From Sphingobacteriaceae bacterium (GTDB lineage Bacteria; Bacteroidota; Bacteroidia; Sphingobacteriales; Sphingobacteriaceae): a stretch of 64,000 nt of DNA. The stretch covers positions 1 through 64,000 of the forward strand of contig JAHEGO010000068.1 in the NCBI GenBank assembly GCA_024645045.1. Direction: 5' to 3'. The notes beneath the pieces were generated by a model. The model was not told the origin of the DNA. It did not search any database and saw nothing but the letters and a program-made list of their open reading frames with translations. Within the stretch, counting starts at the first letter, position 1. Every line of letters starts with the position of its first letter. The position numbers and the translations under genes were made by a program. Shown here one piece after another: positions 10,501 through 17,515 of the stretch.

Positions 10501-13500
10501 GTATAATACTATTGAAAACAATGTTTTCATTGGTGGGTATTATTTATTTACTATTTATGGAAGTTCAACCGATTTAACATCAGCGGTTGGAAACGTAGTG
10601 CGCAATAATAAATTATTAGACACTTATATTTATTCAGCATATCTGTTAGGAACAGATAGTTTAATTTTTGAAAACAATGAAATTGCTCGCCCAACAAGAT
10701 CATTAAACGTTACCACTTTTTATGGTACATATATTGGAGCTGGTGCAAGAAATGTGAGTTACCGCAACAATAAAATACACAGTCCTTTTCCAATTGGATA
10801 TACAGGTACTGCTACATCTTATTTAATGTATTCTGCTGCAGATGCAACGGTAGGTAATGAAAATATTTTTGCAAACAATGCTGTTTATAATATTGGAGGT
10901 TCTGGAACGGTATATGGTATATATAACCCTGGATCAGATGGCACATGGTACTTTAACAATACCATTGATATTGCTGGATCAGGTGCTGGAACGGTTTATG
11001 GTGTTTATCAATCAACTGTTGCAACCAATTTGCAATTTAAAAACAATACCATTAATATTAATAGAGTAAGCGGCACAGGTACTAGAATATTATTGAATTT
11101 TGCTACAACTACCAGTGCTATTATTTCTAATTACAATCACTTGAATGGAAATTCCGGTGTTACTTACGGACAATATGGAACAACAACTTATGCAAATTTA
11201 GCTGCATGGAAAACTGCAAACTCAGCAGCTTTTGATCAAAATAGTGTGGACGGCGATCCGTTATTTAATTTAATAAAATTAGTAATTCCAAAAACGGGTT
11301 CTCCTTTGTTAGCTGCAGGTACTCCAATCTCTCAAGTTACAACTGATATAAAAGGAATTGCTAGAAGTGGCTCAAATCCTACCATTGGAGCCTATGAACA
11401 AGGTGGAGATTTTTCTGGACCAAGTATTAAATTTGCACCTATTTTAAATACTGTTAGTACTACTAATTATACTTTAAATTCATTTGCAACAATTTTAGAT
11501 TCAGCAGGTATTGATACTTCACTTTTAAAACGCCCACGCTTATACTATAAAAAATCTACAGACTCTAACACTTATGCTGGAAATACTTCGGCTGCAAATG
11601 GTTGGAAATATGTAATTGCAACTAATAAAATATCGCCTTATAATTTTGTAATCGATTACAGTTTGTTAAGATCGTCAGTAGTATTAAACGATCAGATTCA
11701 ATATTTTGTGGTTGCACAAGATAATACTGCTGCGGTGTCTACCAATGCTGAAGTTCAATTTAGTACAGATGCAAATAGCGTAGCGCTTACAAGTAATAAC
11801 TTCCCATTAATTGGAACGCCACATAAATACCGAATTGGCACAGGTGTTTCAGGAACCTTATTGGTTGGAACGGGTAAGACATATACTAGTTTAACAAAAG
11901 CAGGTGGTGTATTCGAATATTTAAATAATAATTTATTGGCAGGTAATGTGCATATTTTGGTTACTTCTAATTTAACTGAAGATGGAACCAATGCATTAAA
12001 TTATTACGCAGAAACTGCAGGAAGTGGATATAAGATTACAATTAAATCAAATATTGATACACTTAGAACTATTGCAGGTGCTTATGCTGGAGGATTAATT
12101 AGAATTAATGGAGCCGATAGGGTAAGTATTGATGGAAGTTATAATGGTATTGGTTCTTATTTATCTTTTGATAACAATACAACTGTTTCTGGAAACGCGA
12201 CTATTCAATTAATTAGTTTAGGAAATAATGCAGGAGTTGAAAACTTTAATTTAAGTAATTGTAAAATTATTGCTGGAACAGGTGCAAATTCAATTCCTAT
12301 TCATATTGGTGGTTTAAGTTTACCTTATTCAGCAGGTGAAAGCAACAAGAACATAAAAATCACTAACAACACGATTATTAGGGGTTCTGTTGGACTTTAT
12401 GTCGGTGGCGCTACAGCAACTCCATCAGACAGTGTTATTGTCTCAGGCAACAGCATTGGAGGCGATGTAGTAGCTGATCAATTAAGATTATATGGTATTG
12501 TATTAGATCAAACCAAAAACAGTGCTATTTCAAATAATACAATTAAAAATATCATTAATACTGCAGCACAGCAAGCATGGGGTATTGCAATTTATAGTGG
12601 TTTTAAAAACGGCATCATTAATAATAATAAAATTGAAAAAGTTGCATCGGGCTCAGGTGCATTTGGCGGAAGAGGAATTGAAATCCGTACCAATAAACAA
12701 AACGAAAACATCAGCATCACCAACAACTTTATTGGTAATATGACTGGTGGTGGATCGCCAAATTTAAATTCAACAGCCAATGTAGGTATCAGTATTCGAA
12801 ATACAACTGGATTAAAATTGTATTATAATTCAGTAAGCTTATCTGGAAATATTGCACAAACTACTGGTAGCACACCAGATGTAAGTGCTGCGCTACACTT
12901 AGGCTTGGGCGCGGGATCGCTTGATATCAGAAACAATTCATTCAACAACACCTTGGCTAATACATCAGACACTTCTTATGCATATGCATTGTATTCTGAA
13001 GTTACCGATACAGCCTTTACTAACTTTAATTACAACAATTTTTATGTTTCTGGCTCGCAAGGAAAATTAGGTTTCTTAAGTACAGATTTATTGACTTTAG
13101 CTGATCTTAAATCTTTAACTAATGGAAATAATAATTCAGTAAACAATACACCTAATCATATTTCAGGAATTAATTTACATGCACAAGGAACTGGCTTGTA
13201 TCAAAAAGGAACCAATATTGTAGGAATTACAACTGATATAGATGGTGATGCTAGAAATATAAGCACACCTTGTATTGGTGCAGATGAGTTTTTACCTCCA
13301 GCAAAAGAGCTGAAAGTATTGAGTATACTCTATCCTTCAGCTACCGCACTTTGTGGTAATGCTACAGATAGCATTGTCATTGCTGTTCAAAATTTAGGAA
13401 CCGCAACGCAAACAAGTTTTACAATGGGTGCGCAAATTAAAGGAGCAATTAATACTTCAATAAGTAATACGTTTACCGGTTCTATTTTACCAAATCAAAT

Positions 13501-15847
13501 AGACACCATTACGATTAAAAACTATAATTCAACTCTTGCTACAGGAGCAACTGCAATTAAAGCTTATATAAACCTAACTGGAGATATAGATGCAACAAAT
13601 GATAGTGTAAGCATGAACACTGTTATTTATGCAGTTCCAGCACCACCAACAGTAACTGTTTTAAAAGCAAGTTGTGCAGGTGGTAGTGCAATATTGCATG
13701 CCAATTCTACGGCTAGTATTTTATGGTTCAATACTCCGTATGGAGGTACTGCGATTGGTAAAAAAGACAGTTTAATAACTCCTGCAATTACTGCACCTAC
13801 TACATTCTATGCAGAAGCAACAACTTCTACAATGGTGAAAAGTAGTTTAGGGCCATTAAACACTTCAATAGGTGCGGGTGCATTAACTAACTTATATACT
13901 TACCAGGTTTTATTTACTGTAAACAATACCATTAAAATAGATTCTATAGCAGTATTTCCGAGTGCTTCTGGAGTAGTTGGTATTCGTATTAGAGACGGTG
14001 CAAATACTACTACGCTTTATACTTTTAACTTTACCATAACAGCAGTATCTGGAGCTAAAGTATTTTTGCCATTAAACTTGACATTGCCAGCCGGTAATTA
14101 TCGCATAGATGCAAACACCGGAACAACAAATGTTAACTTATTTAGAAATACAGCAGGTGCTAGTTATCCTTATGCTAATCCTGGTAATAACATAGTGTTA
14201 ACTGGTCATACTTTTACAGGCTACCCACAGTATCATTATTATTTTTATGATTGGAAAGTTAGTGTTGGACAATCTGGTTGTCCTTCAAGCAGAGTACCTG
14301 TAACTATTTCGCCGGTTTCTCTTCCTAGTGGTTCTGGATTTGCTAAAGCAGCTCCATACCAAGGAGTATACAATGCCGGTACCATTTCAAATGTTGATGC
14401 AGCATGTATTTTAGATACCATGACATATTCATTTATTCCACCAACTGGTTTTAACGCCGCTGATTTTGGAAATACATGGACAGTTAATAATGTTACAGTT
14501 AAAACTTTAACAGGCGCAAACCCTGTTGGAGCAGTAAACATAAGCGGATTAAACGTTCGTTATATTGCTGAATCTTCTGACAAGGATAGCACATTAGTTT
14601 TCACAGCTTCTGTAAAAAATAACAGCACAGGTTGTGATACTATAATTCGTCGTTACTTAAAAGTATTTGCTAGTCCTTCTGTTAATTTAGGTGCTGATAT
14701 TACAATATGCGAAGGTTCTAATTATTTATTAGATGCCGGAAATGCAGGTGCTACTTACCTTTGGAGCACCGGCGCAACCACTCAAACCATTCGCGTGAAT
14801 ACCGCAGGTACATATATGGTAACAGTAACGAATGCTGCAGGTTGCGACCATACCGATGCAATTGTAATAACAACTAACCCACAACCTATTGTAAATTTAG
14901 GTGCAAACATAAATTCATGTGTTGGTAATACCATTACACTAGATGCCGGAAACGTTGGTAATACTTACCTTTGGAGCAATGGTTCTGTTTCACAAACCAT
15001 TCAAGTAACACAATCTGGAAATTATCATGTAGCGGTAACAAATACTTTAGGTTGTGTAACAAGAGATACTATTTCGGTTAACTTTAATACTGCACCTGTG
15101 GTTAATTTAGGTATAGATAGGGCAATTTGTGCTAATGATGCAATTACATTAGATGCCGGAAATGCAGGCGCTACTTACCTTTGGAGCACAGGGGCAACTA
15201 CTCAAACAATTGTAGTAAGTGCAGCAGCAACTTACTCAGTTACTGTTACGAATAGCAATGGATGTAGTAGTACAGACCAAATTATTATTACACATAAAGC
15301 AACACCAAATGCACAAATAACAACCAGTGCAGTAAACTTATTGAATGTACAATTCAATGCAGTTATTGCAGCAGGTCAAACTTATAGTTGGAATTTTGGT
15401 GATCCAAATAGTCCTTCTAATGTTTCTTCTTTAGCAAACCCTGTACACACCTTCTCTGCAGCGGGACAATATTTTGTAACCTTAACGGTTACTAATGTAG
15501 CTACAGGTTGTAGCGCTATAAACACCGACACCATTACCGTACAAGCGGTAGGTGTTAATAATATCAATGCAAAGATTTTCAATTTACAAGCAGCACCAAA
15601 TCCTTTTAGTGGCAGTACGAAACTGGCATTTAATTTACCTGTTGCAGCTCAAGTAAGTATGGAGGTATATGATTTATTAGGAAGAAACATTGCAACAATT
15701 ATTGAAAAAGAAAACCTTACAGCTGGCGCGCATTCGGTGTCTTATGTAAATGAAGACCATAGTAATGCAGCTGGAATTTATTTGGTTAAATTAACTGTAA
15801 ATGGCACAACTGCTATTATTAGAATCAACGATATAGCAACCAAATAA
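7535..15847 (+). CDS. Giant secreted beta-helix/GEVED/PKD protein with T9SS sorting domain
   Basis: A 2770-residue protein. The start is placed at the ATG at 7535 because it opens a clear signal peptide (MKKLLRYFLIATVLL..., cleavage near AQAQ); the frame is open further upstream, but those residues look non-coding. Modules in order: GEVED domain (about 31-170, GGGETEDY), Ig-like segment, beta-helix 1 (about 273-734, ends DIGAYE), CARDB-like domain, beta-helix 2 (about 846-1292, ends TIGAYE), linker domain, beta-helix 3 (about 1436-1921, ends CIGADE), a second CARDB-like domain, Ig-like regions, three 70-residue repeats (2383-2592), PKD domain (about 2593-2672, WNFGDP), and type A T9SS sorting domain (about 2681-2770). 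Predicted to cross the inner membrane by Sec and the outer membrane by T9SS. It is paralogous in parts to the upstream giant protein. Function is inferred as surface adhesin or structural protein; the substrate is unknown. Confidence 0.93.
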   Translation: MKKLLRYFLIATVLLTVNLITSKSAQAQYCTAPHTSASPCISNVVFASISNNSGASCAVPSYTNYPSSTFTATLIKGLTYNMSVVSTGTSDNKVSVWIDFNHDFVYDASEWTQVYAVGQTGNINITVPTNAVSGQTGMRIRSRLASSPNGATDPCTSFGGGETEDYTVTIMDNSPCTTPPVAGTTVASSTFICPTVNFNLSLTGNTFGTGLTYQWQVSADSLNWTDITGATNVSATSALGLVPAYYRCKSTCSSVSTYSVPVKVRPRPQLAAGTYTMNPSLSSSATNFTSFADFIASVNCGVTGPVVLNVKKGTYVGSLSFLNVSGTSAINTITINGANSKLIDTLISGRPDYILQIRNSNYITIDSMTFEAHANSTKGYVVSMGDCNYNTIKNCKIIGDQTGTGTTFGGIVISGSTTGYTTATTAKYNKILNNEISGGYFGIVAYGSTTIANMIGNQIKNNIIRDFYTYGTYFYGHDSLQFVGNNIHRLNRLVTSSGYGIYVAGAGQQLLIKGNRIHDLFNTPTGTSAFYGIYLSSTDGTIAKPNLIINNALYNLNTNGSQYCFYNTGSDYCLYYNNTLYIDNPNATAGLIYGFYQTTLATGIELKNNIFSISKGGSAAKYALYFATATTIPSTNYNDLYVNTAVVGTGVNNIAYHSAAQATLAAWKAYSSGAYDQNSVSVDPIIANASMGNLKPNAVALNNTGTALTLVADDITGAIRSSTPDIGAYEFSPANDDATITAIVSPKGVCPGLATVKVRVKNIGLTTLNTVQLNWSLNNVLQTPLTFTSPILSNTDTVITVGTFNVTANTVYNLKIYTSLPNNGADANPLNDTVVLNNFRSGLTGTYTVGATGADFTSISAVADLLSANGMCGPVVINVNPASGPYAGFTLQNITGLSATNTLKINGNGAVINTTTNGINLYKVNYTTIDSFVVNVNGASGIGINLREGDYNTIKRNKVIITQDKIASSYSAFAMSGSASSATTAGRFRYNTIENNVFIGGYYLFTIYGSSTDLTSAVGNVVRNNKLLDTYIYSAYLLGTDSLIFENNEIARPTRSLNVTTFYGTYIGAGARNVSYRNNKIHSPFPIGYTGTATSYLMYSAADATVGNENIFANNAVYNIGGSGTVYGIYNPGSDGTWYFNNTIDIAGSGAGTVYGVYQSTVATNLQFKNNTININRVSGTGTRILLNFATTTSAIISNYNHLNGNSGVTYGQYGTTTYANLAAWKTANSAAFDQNSVDGDPLFNLIKLVIPKTGSPLLAAGTPISQVTTDIKGIARSGSNPTIGAYEQGGDFSGPSIKFAPILNTVSTTNYTLNSFATILDSAGIDTSLLKRPRLYYKKSTDSNTYAGNTSAANGWKYVIATNKISPYNFVIDYSLLRSSVVLNDQIQYFVVAQDNTAAVSTNAEVQFSTDANSVALTSNNFPLIGTPHKYRIGTGVSGTLLVGTGKTYTSLTKAGGVFEYLNNNLLAGNVHILVTSNLTEDGTNALNYYAETAGSGYKITIKSNIDTLRTIAGAYAGGLIRINGADRVSIDGSYNGIGSYLSFDNNTTVSGNATIQLISLGNNAGVENFNLSNCKIIAGTGANSIPIHIGGLSLPYSAGESNKNIKITNNTIIRGSVGLYVGGATATPSDSVIVSGNSIGGDVVADQLRLYGIVLDQTKNSAISNNTIKNIINTAAQQAWGIAIYSGFKNGIINNNKIEKVASGSGAFGGRGIEIRTNKQNENISITNNFIGNMTGGGSPNLNSTANVGISIRNTTGLKLYYNSVSLSGNIAQTTGSTPDVSAALHLGLGAGSLDIRNNSFNNTLANTSDTSYAYALYSEVTDTAFTNFNYNNFYVSGSQGKLGFLSTDLLTLADLKSLTNGNNNSVNNTPNHISGINLHAQGTGLYQKGTNIVGITTDIDGDARNISTPCIGADEFLPPAKELKVLSILYPSATALCGNATDSIVIAVQNLGTATQTSFTMGAQIKGAINTSISNTFTGSILPNQIDTITIKNYNSTLATGATAIKAYINLTGDIDATNDSVSMNTVIYAVPAPPTVTVLKASCAGGSAILHANSTASILWFNTPYGGTAIGKKDSLITPAITAPTTFYAEATTSTMVKSSLGPLNTSIGAGALTNLYTYQVLFTVNNTIKIDSIAVFPSASGVVGIRIRDGANTTTLYTFNFTITAVSGAKVFLPLNLTLPAGNYRIDANTGTTNVNLFRNTAGASYPYANPGNNIVLTGHTFTGYPQYHYYFYDWKVSVGQSGCPSSRVPVTISPVSLPSGSGFAKAAPYQGVYNAGTISNVDAACILDTMTYSFIPPTGFNAADFGNTWTVNNVTVKTLTGANPVGAVNISGLNVRYIAESSDKDSTLVFTASVKNNSTGCDTIIRRYLKVFASPSVNLGADITICEGSNYLLDAGNAGATYLWSTGATTQTIRVNTAGTYMVTVTNAAGCDHTDAIVITTNPQPIVNLGANINSCVGNTITLDAGNVGNTYLWSNGSVSQTIQVTQSGNYHVAVTNTLGCVTRDTISVNFNTAPVVNLGIDRAICANDAITLDAGNAGATYLWSTGATTQTIVVSAAATYSVTVTNSNGCSSTDQIIITHKATPNAQITTSAVNLLNVQFNAVIAAGQTYSWNFGDPNSPSNVSSLANPVHTFSAAGQYFVTLTVTNVATGCSAINTDTITVQAVGVNNINAKIFNLQAAPNPFSGSTKLAFNLPVAAQVSMEVYDLLGRNIATIIEKENLTAGAHSVSYVNEDHSNAAGIYLVKLTVNGTTAIIRINDIATK
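14681..15310 (+). repeat. Three tandem 210-nt Ig-like repeats inside the second giant gene
   Basis: Units start at 14681, 14891 and 15101 with an exact 210-nt period and encode the same 70-residue module as in the first giant gene. The peptide core LDAGNAGATYLWSTGATT in units 1 and 3 matches units of the other gene, but about 10 of its 18 codons differ synonymously between genes, against 3-4 within a gene. Confidence 0.9.
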
Positions 15848-15860
15848 TTCAATACATTTT

Positions 15861-15896
15861 AAGGCTCCAATAGCAATATTGGAGCCTTTTTTGTTT
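15861..15896 (+). terminator. Rho-independent terminator after the second giant gene
   Basis: Perfect stem GGCTCCAATA / TATTGGAGCC, extendable by A-T pairs, around a GCAA tetraloop (15873-15876), followed by a T tract. It lies 13 nt after the stop codon and closes the giant-protein unit before the lrp gene. Confidence 0.92.
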
Positions 15897-15917
15897 ATCA
15901 TTGAATGATAATTTCCC

Positions 15918-15925
15918 TATTTTTG
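15918..15925 (+). promoter_or_regulatory. -7 promoter element for the Lrp/AsnC gene
   Basis: TATTTTTG matches the Bacteroidota -7 consensus TAnnTTTG and lies 17 nt before the ATG at 15943, directly after a terminator. No well-spaced -33 TTG is evident, so the call rests on the -7 box and context. Confidence 0.5.
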
Positions 15926-15942
15926 TTTTATAAACAATTGAT

Positions 15943-16419
15943 ATGAGCCACAACATAGATAAAATTGACGTATCCATTTTGCAATTAATGCAACAAGATT
16001 CTACAAGTGCAATCAAAGACATTGCAAAAGAAGTGGGTTTGAGCGCAACGCCAACCTATGAAAGAATCAAGCGTTTAGAGGCTGACGGATACATTCAAAA
16101 ATATGTTGCCGTATTAGATGGTCAGCAATTGGGCTTAGACATTGAAGTATATTGTAATGTTACTTTGAAGGAACAAAACAAAGAAGCTTTGCTTGGTTTT
16201 GAAAATGCCATTGCAGCATTACCTGAAGTGTTAGATGTAATTGGATTATCTGGTCAATATGATTATTTAATTAAAATTGTTTCTCCAAATATTCAGGCAT
16301 ACAATGATTTTTTATTAAATAAATTAAGTGGCATTCCAAACATTGCGCAATTTCATAGCAATATTGTATTGGGTAAAATTAAAACCAATACACCATTACC
16401 ATTGGATCATTTGAAATAA
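15943..16419 (+). CDS. Lrp/AsnC family transcriptional regulator
   Basis: 158 residues, the usual length for this family. The N-terminal third is a winged helix-turn-helix (IDVSILQLMQQDSTSAIKDIAKEVGLSATPTYERIKRLE), followed by a RAM effector-binding domain (about 65-150) with the VLDVIGLSGQYDYLIKIV core. Members bind DNA as dimers or octamers and respond to amino acids or other small metabolites. The nearest gene on the other strand is convergent, and the divergent or downstream target cannot be read from context. It stands alone behind its own -7 box. Ligand and targets are unknown. Confidence 0.93.
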   Translation: MSHNIDKIDVSILQLMQQDSTSAIKDIAKEVGLSATPTYERIKRLEADGYIQKYVAVLDGQQLGLDIEVYCNVTLKEQNKEALLGFENAIAALPEVLDVIGLSGQYDYLIKIVSPNIQAYNDFLLNKLSGIPNIAQFHSNIVLGKIKTNTPLPLDHLK

Positions 16420-16420
16420 C

Positions 16421-17089
16421 CTATTTCTTTTTCCAAAGCGCTTGAATCTGATCTGAACTTAAGGTTTCTACACCTTTTATCCCGCTCTGAGCCTTTAAAT
16501 ACATACCATTGGCTACTACCATGGCATCTATGGATTTATATTTCTTCAATGGTCCAATCATCAAAATTTCAAAAAACGGCATCAATACCAATGCTATTTT
16601 TTCTGCTAATCGAAATTCTTTTCTAATTCCTTTTAAGAAAGAAGGTTGAAAAATAAATGCAGTTTCAAAATTCAAATTTTTAATGGCTTCTTCTAATTCA
16701 CCTTTAACGGCACTGTAAAATAGTTTAGAGTTTTGATCAGCACCAATTGCACTAACTAATAAAAATTGTTTAGCACCATTTTTTTTCACTATTTGAGCTA
16801 GTGTTAAAGGATATTCAAAATCTACTTTTTTAAATGCTGCTCTAGATCCAGCTACATTAATTGTGGTTCCAAGGCAGCAATAAATATCGTCTGCAACGAG
16901 TCGATCTTGGTAGTCTGCAAGTGTATCAAAATCTATGACTAAGTTGTCTAGTTTAGGGTGCGCAAATCCAATGGGTTTGCGGCTAATAGCGATTACTTTA
17001 TGGTAAGCATTTTCATTTAATAAATAGCTTAAACAAAATTTTCCAACCAAACCAGTTGCACCTATAATTATTGCTGTTTTATTTTCCAT
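16421..17089 (-). CDS. TIP30/HTATIP2-like NAD(P)-binding atypical SDR protein
   Basis: 222 residues with a Rossmann fold: GATGLVGKF near the N terminus is the dinucleotide-binding motif, VSAIGAD marks the beta-strand before the active site, and YSAVKGELE supplies the YxxxK pair. The pattern fits the NAD(P)H-binding family related to HTATIP2/CC3 and bacterial YwnB-like oxidoreductases. The substrate is unknown. Its start overlaps the end of ybeY by 11 nt, so it is the last gene of the minus-strand operon, and its stop lies 1 nt from the convergent lrp stop, leaving no room for a separate terminator. Confidence 0.85.
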   Translation of the reverse strand: MENKTAIIIGATGLVGKFCLSYLLNENAYHKVIAISRKPIGFAHPKLDNLVIDFDTLADYQDRLVADDIYCCLGTTINVAGSRAAFKKVDFEYPLTLAQIVKKNGAKQFLLVSAIGADQNSKLFYSAVKGELEEAIKNLNFETAFIFQPSFLKGIRKEFRLAEKIALVLMPFFEILMIGPLKKYKSIDAMVVANGMYLKAQSGIKGVETLSSDQIQALWKKK

Positions 17090-17510
17090 CGAATGTTCTT
17101 TTAGCTAAATAGTAATCTTCTTTTGCAGTCATTTCTGTTTTTTTAACTTTACTTTTGTCGGTATACCCCATTAAGTGTAATGCGCCATGAACCAACACCC
17201 TAGACAATTCGTCAAATACATGTACCTTAAAAATACTTGCATTTTCAATTACACGATCAGTACTTAAAAATATATCACCAGCAATGACCTCTTTTTTTTC
17301 TGAATGATCAAAAGTAATGATATCGGTATAAGTGTCGTGTTGTAAGTAATCTACATTAATTTGGTGAAGGTAATCATCGTTGCACAATATGTAATTTAGC
17401 TCACCAATTTTAAAGCCCTCTGCTGCCGCAACAGCCTTTAACCATTGCTTTAGCGCACTTTTATGTTTGAGCTTATAACTACTTTCTTCGTTAAAAAAAT
17501 GAATAGCCAT
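17079..17510 (-). CDS. ybeY: rRNA maturation RNase YbeY
   Basis: 143 residues. YbeY is a zinc-dependent endoribonuclease involved in 16S rRNA 3'-end maturation and 70S quality control. The signature segment is HGALHLMGYTDKSK near residues 110-125; the canonical metal motif is HGxLHLxGxDH, so here the third histidine position carries aspartate (HxxxHxxxxxD). I recall this Asp form as common in Bacteroidota, so it is probably lineage-typical rather than inactivating. The TDIITFD segment upstream is also family-typical. It sits 5 nt after the DUF4175-like gene and overlaps the following SDR gene. Confidence 0.93.
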   Translation of the reverse strand: MAIHFFNEESSYKLKHKSALKQWLKAVAAAEGFKIGELNYILCNDDYLHQINVDYLQHDTYTDIITFDHSEKKEVIAGDIFLSTDRVIENASIFKVHVFDELSRVLVHGALHLMGYTDKSKVKKTEMTAKEDYYLAKRTFDGK

Positions 17511-17515
17511 TTTGT

